From: Paragyromitra xinjiangensis
Taxonomy: Eukaryota; Ascomycota; Pezizomycetes; Pezizales; Discinaceae
DNA: 64,000 nucleotides
NCBI GenBank assembly: GCA_038503065.1
Contig: JBCAMK010000009.1
Span: 372,001 to 436,000 of the forward strand
Direction: 5' to 3'
Under the pieces are notes generated by a model. That model searched no databases, had not been told where the DNA came from, and was given only the letters and a program-made list of their open reading frames with translations. How positions within the stretch are numbered: position 1 is the first letter of the stretch; every line of letters begins with the position of its first letter. The position numbers and the translations under genes were made by a program. This document shows positions 1-11,960 of this stretch, piece after piece.

Positions 1-587
1 TACTGGAACGAGGAGCACGGGCTAGTATTAATACCAAAGATGCTCTTAGGATGACTCCGCTTCACTCTGCAACAGTCTTAGGATATGAGACTGCGGTTAA
101 GCTGCTGCTTGAGAATGGGGCCGAAACCGAAATTTGGAACCAGCCCTGGATGACTCCACTCTTGTCCGCAGTAGTATCAGGAAATTATGTAGTGGCCAAG
201 ATGTTATTAGAGGGAGGGGCAGACATTGATTCAATGGGCTGCATGCATAACGACAAGAATCCACTACATTACGCGGCAGCACTAGGTCATAAGGATATTG
301 TTAGGTTGTTGGTAGAAAAGGGGTGTAACACTGAGGCTATAGATGGAATAGGATTGAACGCGGTCCAAGGTGCTGCAGCGCACGGCCAGGAAGAAATGGT
401 TAAGTGGTTGTTGGCTCTGGGTGGATTTGGTGCAAATATTCCCTTTAGTTCACTCGATCGTGTTCGCTCGTTATCGAAAATTTCGATAGCCTCGCACGGG
501 CTAGATACGTCTATATCGAGTGAGTGCGATTTTTGCGGTTTTTGCCTAGCAAGAAAGTTTCCGCATCTATATCAACTCTCGTCATAA
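1..587 (+). CDS. Ankyrin-repeat protein, 3' part (5' end outside window)
   Basis: The reading frame is open from the first bases of the window and stops at 585-587, so the gene starts upstream. At least four ankyrin repeats are visible, with the usual TPLHSA, GADI and KNPLHYAA signatures. The last about 50 residues are not ankyrin-like and carry a small Cys cluster (CDFCGFC). Ankyrin repeats are protein-interaction scaffolds, and in fungi they often form the C-terminal part of large NLR-like or transient receptor proteins, so this may be the tail of such a gene. The N-terminal domains cannot be seen. Because the frame leaves the ankyrin pattern near base 435, the true end could instead be an exon boundary. 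Confidence 0.75.
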   Translation, partial: LERGARASINTKDALRMTPLHSATVLGYETAVKLLLENGAETEIWNQPWMTPLLSAVVSGNYVVAKMLLEGGADIDSMGCMHNDKNPLHYAAALGHKDIVRLLVEKGCNTEAIDGIGLNAVQGAAAHGQEEMVKWLLALGGFGANIPFSSLDRVRSLSKISIASHGLDTSISSECDFCGFCLARKFPHLYQLSS

Positions 588-1472
588 AATGTCTTAGTTC
601 TATATTGGTTTTTCCCTGGTTATACGACCTGAGTCGATATGGAGTAGACTGTGTCTTATTTCTATAAGTGTTGACCTTCACAACGTCCCTGAACACTACC
701 CCGCCCTCCCTTTTTCATGAGAAAATTCCGCTTGAATCTCATGTACTACCTAGTCGTCATGCCGTCATTCTGAGCTTGCTTTACACAGGTTCATGGACAC
801 GTAAAGCTACAGTCTACTCCGTGTCGGCTCTAGCAAAAGCGTAGTGCGAGGTCGTATCGTCACAGCACATACGGTATATATATCACTATGATAGTAGAGA
901 TAGGAGGTAAACTTCCATCTCTTTATATACGTCTAGGTTACATAGTTAATATATTACCCTTTCTATATCTAATCTTAATTTACGCAGCTCCGATGCCGAA
1001 ACGCCAAAACCCTAAGATCCTGGAAACATGAGATCACAACCCTTCAAGATGTGAGAAGACCTTCGATTGCGAAAGAAAAAGAATCTGGGAATTCTCATTC
1101 GTCCGTGCTAGCAGCGAGGACAGCACACACAGCCGCATCTACAACGCTGCAGCGTTTATGATGATCCTGGGATCACCAATCCACACAACACCCCGTCCCA
1201 CGGGTTGGACCCTGAGACGAGTGATGCGCCATGAGCTGCTGTGGGAAACAGGGGAAGCAGTGGGTATTGGCGACAAATACTGGATCGTAGTTGAATAGAA
1301 ACACCTCCACCTTAAGCACCAAGGATTGATGATTGACTGATTGGTAATTCATATATACATGCATCCAAAGCACCAAGGGAAAAAAGAGGCCAAACATCTG
1401 CAATTAAACCTCCCTATCATAGCACTGAAGAAACCAAAAAACAAGGAAACCCCATTATCGTAATGCCAGGTA
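588..1472. other. Intergenic, AT-rich, no gene seen
   Basis: I find no convincing coding pattern, RNA gene or transposon end. Short ORFs here have no recognisable features. Confidence 0.5.
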
Positions 1473-2450
1473 TCAGCGTTCCTCCGCAGCAGGACCCGTC
1501 TCTGGAACCTCCTTACCTATACCACCCTCACCCGGAGCATCTTCTCCATCAACTTCATCTCCAGCAAACAGCTCTCCGCCCCATAGCCCAGTACTCAGTA
1601 TAATGGCAACTGCAGTAACTATCAGGGCGCTTGTCAATGGGCTGGTTGGCGCACTAAGTAACGTAAATGAAGTGGCGATGGCAGTGATGGGGTCGTTGGG
1701 CAGGACGAAAGGGTTAGTGGAGTGGTAGCGAGATCGAGAGGTGGCAAGGGAAACTGTTGGAGCATCGATAGCAGCTATTGTGTAATTTGATCCGGCGAGA
1801 GACACAGCTGAAGTGATGATACTTGCAGCAGGAGCTGGTGCAACAAGCGGTGTTGTTGAGGAGACTACCGTCGTAGGCGCTGGAAGAGTGAGAGCCGAGG
1901 GTGAAAGACGAGGTCAAGTTGGCATTATAGGAACTATAAAGTCTGCCACCTTTCCTAATGCTGATTTTCCAAGTTCCTTCAGTGCACCTCTTTTGAGGGT
2001 ATCCTTGACAGAGTTTCGATGCTCCTGGACAGCGTTACTTGTCTTCTCCAGGAACCCGAGGAGCTCCCCTAGGTGTAACCGCGCGCGTCGCTTCCGATCA
2101 GGCCTGCGAGTTGCTTCCATATTCCTGATGAACTATTATCATCTGCTCGAGAAGATATTCCGCGTCGGTAGACTTTCCCTAGGTAGCTTGTAGATTCCTG
2201 CAAGCACATTCCCCATCTTCTCCGAGGCTGCACGATTTCTCTTTCCTCGATCAGCCCCGTTTGCCAAAGCTCTAGAGATTCTATTTTCTCTCGGAGGGGT
2301 AGGATAGCTGCAGCCTCCGGAGAACCTCTCGAGCCTCCAGCACATTTTCTGTAGATCAGCTTTCTTCGACTGTGCTTCCGCTAACTGCATCTTTAACAAC
2401 TCGACTTGATGTTTTTGTTTGCGTTGTTCGGCATCCTAGTAGCGATTAAA
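1473..2450 (-). pseudogene. Broken ORF set: coiled-coil piece, helical piece, membrane-segment piece
   Basis: On the minus strand, three open stretches lie in the same frame. The first (about 2450-2139) is rich in charged helix (MQLAEAQSKKADLQ). It ends at three consecutive stops (TGA TAA TAG). The second starts at an ATG at 2118-2120 (MEATRRPDRKRR, then helical sequence) and is interrupted by one TGA at 1914-1916. The third continues in frame to 1473, is Pro/Ser/Thr rich, and holds one hydrophobic segment (SALIVTAVAIILSTGLW) followed by an acidic tail. Without the TGA, the second and third parts form one ORF of 215 codons. This could be a decayed gene, a gene with introns I cannot place, or stop-codon readthrough. 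I do not recognise the family. Confidence 0.35.
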
Positions 2451-3210
2451 AGAGGCGGGGCGAGATAAGAAATGGAGCTGGAGGAGTCTGATGGGCGACT
2501 CGTGTAAGTCGTAGAAAACCGATGAGGCAGAAGTGGTGATGAGATTCGAGCAAGAGTGTGGTTGTCAAGAAGGATGCGTGGCGGGGTCGGGGAAGGTCGT
2601 TACTAATAAACCCCTTCGGGTCTTCAGGGTAACTGGTACTTAATCCCGCTAGTAATTTACATAAAATCGCTTGTATGCTTAGGGGGGGCTATAGAAAGCA
2701 AAAATTTCCGAGTTTCGGTACATACCATACGAGGGAAATACCCAGCGAATTTATCCTTTATGTCGCCATAATGTATAGATTCTTTGAGATGCCCGCCAGA
2801 ACTTGTATGTAGTTTGTGAAGGCCCGGATTCACGTGAAACACTTAGATGCTCGGAAGTCACATGCACAGCTCATCACTCGGCTCCATCTCAACTCCAAGG
2901 GATTAGACTGTATACGATGTATGCATATGTATTTCGTACTCAGAAAATGATATGATTGAACAAAAAAGAAAGTGTCTCTGCCAGCCACCTCTCACCAAGA
3001 CATCAATTCCCCTCTATTCAAATTCACTGAGACAATAAGTTTAATTAGCCTCTAGCGCTAGACTCGCCAAGTAGACCAGTCCATTATAAAAACTTCCCAT
3101 GAGCAAGGGTTAGAGACGAGAAAACCCCATAATTTTTAATTTTGTAAAATGCAGCAACATCCCATTTCCTTCGCTATCTTATCACCCCTCCCCCCACTCT
3201 ACCACCTAAC
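2451..3210. other. Intergenic, no gene seen
   Basis: I see no coding region. The 3' side (about 3100-3210) probably contains the 3' UTR of the adjacent minus-strand BNR_4 gene. Confidence 0.4.
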
Positions 3211-4803
3211 TTAAGCCAAAGTAAGGTCAACAACCTGCAGGCGTCTATTCGGATAAGACCCAGACTGCCTCAAGAAAATCGACAATATATTCTGATCCTT
3301 CAACCTCTGTTTATCAAACAAGGGCTCGGTGTCATATCCAGTACCCGTCCACAACACCTTCCAGTCCTGAAACGAGCCACTAGCGGTAGAGTAATAAACA
3401 TGAACAGTCGTATCCGTATTCGACGGGATCAGCGCGATGAGTTCTCCAGAATTCGCAATAGCGAATTTGCCCCGTGGCCCAGTAGCAGTAGGTGCGGTGA
3501 GGCCGGAGATAGAGATGGGGTTACGAGTCCAGATCCCTAGGTTGTATTTAGTTTAAACTAGTTTAGGAAATATCTATTTCTGGAACGGGATTTATCCCCT
3601 ACCTGTTGCACTTCTCCAGTAATGATACCAAAGGTACGCCCCACTCGTAGTTTCGCGATTAAGAACATGGAACCGACCAGCAGCATCAGCAATCTGACCC
3701 TCCTGATTCAAAATCCCACTGTTCTGTGGGATAGTATAAACCAGACTCCCTGAGGTAGTAGGTGTGATAGCTTGTCCGCTAGCCAACGTTGCGACGGTAG
3801 TCCCCGCATTATTTTTCCAGGTCTTGCCTTTATCGTCGCTGTAAGCATACCCCAAGTCGTGATTCGTGACGACGTCCGGGGTTTCCCTCCAGGTCCAAGA
3901 AGCTTGGATGCGGCCACTCAAGTAGTCGAATCCGTTAATGTAGGCATTGTTGTTGGCACCTTGAAGGTATTTTCCGACTTGAGACCAGGTATGGGTTGTT
4001 GAGCTGTAGAGATAGATGTAGCTGTCGCCGGCTCCAGATCTGTATAATCCGATAGTGATTTAGCCTATCTTCTATCTCCGCTACTCCGGGGGATAACTTA
4101 CTCTCCAATACGGAGCTCAAAAAATAGATCGTTATCGACCCTTTCAAAGCGGGGGTAGGTAACGGGGGTCCAAATACCCGTCGCACCAGGCAAGGAATTG
4201 AGCGTGGAACCAAACAGCGAAGTCGACCAAGTGTACGACGCAGGGTTTGTCGCAACACCCTGTACCGAAACCCGGTAGTGCAATGGCACATCGTGGTGAT
4301 CTATAATTCAGGGTTAGGGATTTTCAGCACTCAGCCTAAAAAGTATATTAATACGCGGGTACCGAACCATAACTTAGATGAATTGTGCCATCTCCAGAAG
4401 AAATCCCGAGCGAGATAGTGTTATGTGCGTCAAGTGTGGTCTGGACGTAGTCCTTGAAGACAATAAATTCCCAGGCGGCGACGGGACTGATCTTCCGTCT
4501 TCCGAGGGTGACGAGGTTCTGGGCATATGTGCCAGAGGTGTTGTAGAATGCTGCATACTGCCTAGAACACTGTTAGACTATCGTTATTGCACTCCGGCTG
4601 TACAAGGGAGCATTGGAAGAAGTCCACACTCACCAGCCGTTATAAGAAGTTACAGCACTCTGTTGAAAACTCCCTCCGTTTAGTCTAGCACTACCTTCAA
4701 CATCTATGCCCAAGTTTGTCGTCAAGGTAGCTGAGATCGAGAGGCCAAGCACGGAGGTCACCGCCAGGAACAAGCAGTATACCACAGTCTGAAACCTAGC
4801 CAT
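3211..4803 (-). CDS. Secreted BNR_4-like protein (Asp-box/sialidase-fold family), 441 aa, 5 exons
   Basis: Exons traced on the minus strand are 4803-4634, 4561-4368, 4300-4102, 4039-3603 and 3536-3211. Phases agree at all four junctions and the sum is 442 codons including the stop. The protein starts with a typical signal peptide (MARFQTVVYCLFLAVTSVLG). It then shows the pattern of the BNR repeat-containing family (PF15892): GISSGDGTIHLSYDHHD, RVDNDLFFELRIG, and an Asp-box-like AYSDDKGKTWKNNAG in exon 4, consistent with a beta-propeller. Family members are secreted and are thought to act on polysaccharides or glycans, but no activity can be assigned from sequence. The exon 2 donor is GTTCGG, a weak site. 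It is supported because the join reads HLSYDHHDVPLHYR, which is strongly family-like. Recognition of the family is from memory of its motifs. Confidence 0.85.
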
Positions 4804-6609
4804 TTTTTGTTGAACTGAGTACTGCGCTTAGTACAATTCCAACGAGTTGAGGTATCCAATTCGTGGGCATCCACCGTTTTTATAGACACAATTCATCCTA
4901 ACACTCCCGCCACTCAAAGGAAGCACTCAAATACGGGAGGACTACCGGTTAGTATCCGGCGTACCGTGGCGCTACTCCGTGGAACTACTCAAATATGTTG
5001 GAATCCCCGGAAGACAGACTCTCGGCATACGGACTAATATGTACCGTAACTATCACCGCAGATCTCTTTCACACCAGGTTTCTGAATCATTGTTCCTGGA
5101 TGCTTAACGGGGGTCGCAAGCACGACCGGTACAATACCGGTACAGAATTCATCATTTCTACACTACCGCTAGTCTATCGTGGGGAAACAGTGCGGGGAGG
5201 TGCGCTTTAATTTATGTATATACCCCTGCGTCAATGTAGGCTGGTCATTGTGAAAACCCTACAACCATGAAAAACGAACCGTGATTACCATCCCCCAGTT
5301 TTCATTACCGATTTCTTGGCCTCGTGACTAGATATTCCCTCCAGACCAGAACCGTAGCCACCACACCTAGACCCTGGTGATACATTCCGAGGTATCATAA
5401 CACTTTGGCATGCAGCTTTCAGGAGCCGATATAATCGATAACCCAATGCGTAGGAAAGTTCTATTTACCGGTAAATGCAGTCGTACTCAAAATGCTTCGC
5501 TTTTGAGGTTAACCGAGCACCAACCTATTTCGCAATGAGTCGCAGCTATGGCGTTCTCAACACCGAGGGAGAGAAATGATTTGTGTGACCCGGGCGCTGA
5601 TACTCGGATCCAGACCTCGGAGGTGCCACCATCATATTCAGGGGTTTGATTCTAGTGGTGGACAACGGAATTGGGTTAAGGAATTGGGATCCAGTATACT
5701 CATCAGGGTTAGGGCTTCATGCCCTTCGAGTGATCCTGTATGATGAGTGTCGAGCGCCTGAACCCCTTCATTTATGGTTTGTTTACGTATAATGCCCATC
5801 CATACTGATTACTACTTTTTATGAAGTTGAGCTACGTTAGACAATTATTTAATAGGTTTGGGAAACCCATATTAGATACTGCTCATCCAGCCCATGCCCT
5901 GGTCTGTGTCTTTTGGCTAGGATTCTCACAATCCAACGAGATTACCGCTACTCACTCGAAATCTCTCGTACCTCCCTGTTGGATATTGCTTCTTAATAGG
6001 TACGGGCTCGGTCGGGGGTCTCGGAGCGGAGCTCGGGCAGAGGCTCGGGCACCCGTGGTCGAGCGCTCGGCGGAGCCTCGGGAATGGGAATACATGTAGT
6101 ACGTGGACCTTTGTGGGTACGAGATCGTGGTATATAGAGAGCAGGCTGCCCCTGCTCTAGCAATCAAGCAATCAATCAATCGAGCTTTTATAACACTCCC
6201 TACAATTTCCAGAACTGTTACGTAAACTTACCTCGCGTAACACGTGCCAATCACAATCACACTGCTAGTAAAATATTACTGAACATAATGTCTAAATAAT
6301 ACGAGTATTTGTCATTTATAGAGTTATTTAACGCAACTCTAAAAATCACTCAAGGAATCACAAAACTAGCGCAGGGCCTCCCTTCACTCACGCTATAGAA
6401 CTTTGAGAATACAGATGGACTTGAATCACGAATAGAAATACAAAATAAACTTCCATTTGCCAATCGCCTGTTATTTCCCCAAGGTTCCATCTCTATGATT
6501 CCTATTTCTGATTGCAGTGTTGTTTTACCATCTTTCTACTATCTTCCGTCTTCCATATACTAAGCCAGACCGCTAGCAGGAATGGCTGTGCTCTCTAGCA
6601 GACCGAATG
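4804..6609. other. Intergenic, no gene seen; GC-rich patch and short hairpin
   Basis: I see no supportable gene. A GC-rich CTCGGG-repeating patch lies at about 6000-6085. A perfect 8-bp stem (AGAGCAGG / CCTGCTCT) lies at 6138-6158. The segment next to 6610 should hold the eIF2A 3' UTR. Confidence 0.4.
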
Positions 6610-9242
6610 TCACTCGCCTAAGGCCTCCAGCTCCCTTTTGACTAGATCTTCCGTCTTGATCTTTTTCAATTGCGTGTCCTCCAGTTTCTCTCCATTCGCC
6701 TGTCTTAGCTTAAGATCCTCAATTGCCCTTAGCTTCTTGTACAGGCCCCTAAGTTTTTTATCTGTGCTGGAGGGAGTTTCTGGGGTCTCCGGAGCCGGCT
6801 TCGGAGACTCGCTCTTCTGCGGAGTGTCCGTGGGCGGAGGGGCCAGAGTATCAGCGTTAGATCTGGATGCGTGCTGTTGGTGCGGACGTTCCTTCTCACT
6901 CTTGCTTTTAGTCCTCCTTAGGCCATCCTGATCCCGGTCTCGGTTGTTCCTACTCTTACTCCTAGGATGCTCATTGCGCGGGTGCCTTCCATCTCTTCCT
7001 TCCCTCTCCCCACTGGGCCCGGAAGGAGCTCCAGGGACACCAGGGGCGCTGCCTTGTTGCTGCTCGAGTTTTGCTTTCTTGGCTGCCTCCCGCTTCTTCT
7101 TATTCTTAAGTGCAGTCTTACTCAGGTTGTCCTCGTCAGCTCCAGCACCAGTTCCAGCCAAAGAAACACCACCACCAGGCGCGGCCCCAGGAGGAAGCTT
7201 CTCAGCCGGCGCGGCACCGGGAACCTCTCTCCTCTTCCCTCTTCCAAACCCGTTGGCTGTTCCAGCACCGCCACCGTTGGCGTAGATATGCGCTGAGCCA
7301 CCCTCGTCCTCACGTTTGAAGTGAAGAGGGGTTGCCGTGTTACGGGCATGGGGCGGGCGGTACGCGCCCGTAGGCTTCTTCGGGGTCGAGCTGGCGACAT
7401 GATCTGAAGCTGACTTATGGGGAGCCGGTGCCGCAGGAAGAGGGTTCGGCAGCGGGTGTGCGGAGGCGGCCTGAGGACGCCAGCACACATTGTAGAGCTC
7501 CTCCAGGTCGCTGTTATACATCAGTTCCCCGGTATAATGCCAAATCTTGACACCATTATCCACCCTCAGTCTTGGACTGGTGGTGGCAGTCAAGATGTGT
7601 CTTCCGTCAGGGCTCCACTCGCAGACGCTGGCATTGGAGGCCTCAATAGTGCAAATCTTCCTCATCCCCGCTTGCCTGTCGTAAATGTCCATCGATCCTT
7701 GCAAGTTTCCGAAACCGGCGACAAGGACGAATCTAGCATGTGGGGAGAACAAAATTGTGTTCCTGGGGCCTGGGGCTAGTGCATGGACAGCATTGGCCCG
7801 GATATCGAATATGGTGGTCTTCGCGGGCATGAACCCATAGACTACGCCAAACTCTTTAGAATCGGTCGACCAAGCGACATCATGGATAGGGCCCTCCTTG
7901 TCTGCGGATCAAAACTCGGGTTAGTGCCGGAATCCCGAACGAGCGGTCGTAGAGCCACATACCCAATGCAACACGGCAGTCGTAATTGCCGGCTACCGTG
8001 ATCAGATAAAGATTAGTCTCTCCATAATAGGACTTCCCTGTTTTATCCGCATCTGTCTGGGCGAAAACCAAAACACTAGTTCCCAAGGCATTCCATTTCA
8101 ACTGCACCCTGTCTGCTTTGTAGAAGCTCTTCTTGGACAAGATAGTAGTAAAAGCGGGAATTTGGTATATTTGGACAGCAGCGGGATGGTCCTGCACGGA
8201 AGATGTCAGCTCCCCGATCGCCAAGCATGCAGCAACGCAGGATGTACCTTTCGTTCTGGGATAAACACAGCCACGGAATAATTCTTTCCCGGACTCAATG
8301 CGAAATCTGTGACCCCGTCGACGCGAAGGTTACCCCAAACGGTATCCATCTTTGTCGCTTCGTAGAATTGGACTTGATTCGTGACCACCCTGGCACAGTA
8401 TTTTTCATCGTAGGTATATTGAAGATTCCATCCAGACTGGGACTTTTGCACGAATGCTACAACGTGCTTAGCCGTCGCAGTTATCCAGACTTTGAGATTC
8501 TTCGTGGCATTCCCGTCTTCCTGCTTAGCTTTCGGAGGTGTCAGTTTCTGGGGAAAGTGAATAGATTCCGAAATACGCGAGATAACGTACTAGGTCTTTC
8601 CCAAGTTATTATGTAGCTACCCAAAGGCGAGAACCCGATTTCGTGGACACTCTGCGCTGGAAGAATGCTGACCACCTCGCCAGTGTCTGCGTTGGATATT
8701 TTAACACTAAATTCATGTCGGGTGAGTCAGCTTATTTGCGGCCCAATCCCGAATGCTCTCGGATGTCCGCCTGATTCACAAAAAAAATTCGTGGGGTCCA
8801 GGCAACGCAGCAGATAAAACATACTCTTCATTGCACGCCCAAGCAAAGTATTTTCCGTCCGGACTGTAAATACAGCATCGGTTGTTGGTTTGTGGCCTGC
8901 AGAGATGAAAAGAAACAAAGAATCAGCTCCAGGGACTCCTCCAACAGCAAAATTGATTTTTTGAGCAAGTGACTCATAGTGTAGGAATAATCGTACTGGT
9001 CAAATCTGGGTTGAGGTGAGTATTTTGGGTACGCTTCAACCACACCGATGGTCTTTTGCGTCCGATCTAGATAATCCCACAAGTGATGTCAGCCCAAGTT
9101 TCATCCTCATTTCCATCAACAGATGGATCCCATGACTCGGATCCAGGCACATCTGCACAATCCATCTGTTTTTCCATCCCCAACTCTCGGGGGGCGAAAA
9201 TTACTCACAAGCAAACTGAGTCTGTACTGTAGCTGCGGCCAT
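6610..9242 (-). CDS. Eukaryotic translation initiation factor 2A (eIF2A), 697 aa, 7 exons
   Basis: eIF2A is a cytosolic WD-repeat factor that can deliver initiator tRNA to 40S subunits under some conditions. Exons traced on the minus strand are 9242-9209, 9066-8997, 8896-8825, 8706-8591, 8528-8248, 8191-7963 and 7901-6610. All phases agree and the total is 698 codons with stop. Family landmarks include IGVVEAYPKYSPQPRFDQ, YSPDGKYFAWACNEE, GSYIITWERPT, GNATKNLKVW, ALSPGKNYSVAVFIPERK, EFGVVYGFMPAKTTIFD (residues about 280-300), GAYRPPHAR (about 445) and the C-terminal charged helix KLRAIEDLKLRQANGEKL (about 660). The region between about 470 and 650 is low-complexity and basic, as in other fungi. 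The first exon is only 34 nt. Length matches the fungal family. The intron 4 acceptor at 8530-8529 was chosen because it gives ERPTKQEDGNATKNL in frame. Confidence 0.93.
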
Positions 9243-11960
9243 GATTACCCTCGCAAGTGAATGGGAGAATAAAAACGGTTTTGACTGATAGAACTTGTCG
9301 TTTTACTTGTCGTTTCCTCGGGAGAAAGCTTTTTGGTGTTGGCTTTTGCTTTTTCTTGTTTTTTCTGTTGGATAAGAAATCGATCGTTTCAAGGGTGTAC
9401 CTAGGCAACCGTCCAGAACAACGAGGAAAACTAAAACCGGCAGAAGGACCAAAAAGGCAAGAAGGAAGGGGGAAAAAAGCTTGACACCGAAGCCTCGAAG
9501 AGTAGTTAAACCACCGAAGCAGCGAGGACAAACTGAAACGAAGCCGAAGAATCACGAACGGAGGAGAAGATGAGAGAGGGGACTGAGACCGAGGGGAAAG
9601 AAGAGGAGGAGGAAGCAGGACAAGAAGGAGCAACACGGCGACGAGAAAAACAGAGCCCAGGCAACCAGAAGAAAAGGCCAGGCTTTGAAGGGGTCGCAAC
9701 TCACAACCTCAACCTCTAAGAATCGTCCGGCAAAACTTCCTTGTTGAGGATGGCGGGACAGCTCGAACCACAAAGACTCAAGAATTCTGAAACCGCTGAA
9801 CCCGTCGCCAGTTGCCCGTTGGCTCACATAGCTTGATCCTTGCGTGAGGCGAAAAAAAAAAGACAAAGCCTGACCGTCTTGGCTCTCCCGAACCACGAGT
9901 TCTTTCTCCCAAAGACCACGAATCCCTTACATGCTAACTGAAAGAGCTCAGATGGCCAAGATCTGAGCTCTTATTGGAGATTTGATGGTGGTGCATGGAG
10001 ATTCTTCTGAATTCGGAAATCTTGAGTTAGGGTGCTTCGTCGATCATGCAGTCTCAACTTAACACCTAACACCAGCATATTCGCAAGACGAGACAAAACA
10101 CAATCTGGATGATCGCCTACAAGATAAGTATGCAATTCGTCAAAATTCGATCAGATAACAACCATTGGCTGCAATAAGACGTTATATCGTGGCCTGGAAG
10201 CCAGATTCTGGAATCTCGAACCGAGGCTTGGAGACTGAAATCCCCACCACCACCAACCCCAACGGTTATCACGAAGATTGGGGGGATCATCAGGATTGAG
10301 TGGATGTCGAGGCACCAAATCTGCAACTTCAGTGCAGCCGAGGGCAATTTCATGTTTTATGTTTCTATTCCTAGAGCTCACAATCGCTTCTGCATCCCGT
10401 GCCTCATCTGGTGTTTCGCTCATTGGACACACTCGGCCGTTGCTGCGTCAGCTCTGACAAGGGCTTGGTCCAGTTTCATGAAACAAAATTGTTGAAGAGC
10501 CGTCTTCTGCCACGGATGCATCCTTAATACCTTGATGTAATAAGAACTATTTATAGCTTCAGGCCGGATTTCGTATTCGTCACATGTTATGGTCCGATTC
10601 CGAGCGCCTTTCGTTGAGGGCTGTTATTACATGGAATTCCAACTATACCATGCACTTATCGATGATCAATTCACAACAATAATGTCGGTATATATATATT
10701 CGCTCTCATTGATTGCGAGCTTGAGGGAACAGTTTAACAAATCGCTCAAAATTAACCAATAAGAGCTCCGAGGTTGAAATAAAGATTCTGTATCAGACTA
10801 ACCGAGTCTTGGGAGGGTCTGAGCGAAAATCACGATCCCAGATCTGAGCCAAGAGATATTGGAACTTTCCAGAAGGTGGTACACTTCAGAGCCCAAGCTA
10901 TGAAATATATTCTAGCTCTTCTAGCAGAACTCCAAATGACCGCTTTTTGCTGCGGTTTAGCAATTATTTGGACATGGAAGCCTGAGTACCTGCTGTGTTT
11001 ACTTTGGAAATACTTTACCACATACTAAATTTTCTTGACAGTTGCGAACGAGACTGGACTGGGGCCGTAGATGGGGTCCATATCCCGATTGGTCGAACGG
11101 ATGTTCTGCGAGCAGCAAATAGACATTAGATTTGGCCCGAGTGTCGCAGTTCTGGCTGGTTCAATATAAAATACTAGGAGAAGAGATGAGTATTCGAAGA
11201 ACTCAATCGGTAGTGCCGAATCAACTTGCATAAATGTCTGTCAATACTACAGGTTATAACGGAGGAAGGTTTTATATAAGACCAACCCTGTGCATTAGGG
11301 AGGCATATTAACCCTATCATAAGACCTGTTTGAAGAGATAAAAGAGCCTAAGCCTAGCAACAGAGCTTAAATAGGGGGTTAGTTTTGGTTGAGGCAGGAT
11401 TCAAACTTGGGTTGGCTGAGTTCGTTGTTCACCGAATACTTCGGATCAACATTACCATCCCTACATGTACTTCTCCTGGGCCACAAGGCCTTGGTTTTAG
11501 GCTTTACCAACTTGTTTATGAGCCAATCTAGAATGGGCGTAATCCATATCACTGGGCATAATAGTATTGAGGACTGTATTTTATCGTTGGATCGATGATC
11601 AGAATTACAAAATGAAGTTCGTTCGAACGGTGTTGGGGGTTACGTGTAAACTCGTTCTAACTCCTGCTGCCTGCTGCCTGCTGCGCACGGTAGGCGTAAA
11701 TACATATATCCAGTACTATCTTGTGGCTTCGTACGGTCTCGTTCGTTGTGGGGGAGAGGCACGACAAGTAACTCTTACTAAGCCGATAGCTTCCCTCCGC
11801 CGCAGGCATCACCCGCTATCTGTCAAATTGGACTGTGAAGATTCAAGAATCCACCTACTACCCCACAATTCCCCCGAATGACAGAACAATAACCTCTTCC
11901 TATCGTTCACAGAGCTTTATTCAAATGGATCTTATATTTACAAAACCAATACACTAACTT
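9243..11960. other. Intergenic; eIF2A upstream region, no supported gene
   Basis: The first few hundred bases upstream of 9242 should hold the eIF2A promoter and 5' UTR. A possible small minus-strand ORF with reasonable composition lies at 10151-10432 (MSETPDEARDAEAIVSSRN...), but it breaks down into a Trp-rich stretch and has no recognisable domain, so I do not call it. No transposon ends or RNA genes were recognised. Confidence 0.4.

Noticed and set aside
4308..4320. Telomere-like TTAGGG motif
   Set aside because: Only isolated single hexamers occur here and elsewhere; there is no tandem array.
6667..7319. Several plus-strand ORFs over the eIF2A C-terminal region
   Set aside because: They are shadows of the Lys/Pro/Ala-rich low-complexity part of eIF2A.
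10151..10432. Small minus-strand ORF (MSETPDEARDAEAIV...)
   Set aside because: The start looks protein-like, but the second half degenerates to a Trp/Gly run and no upstream exon join is supported.
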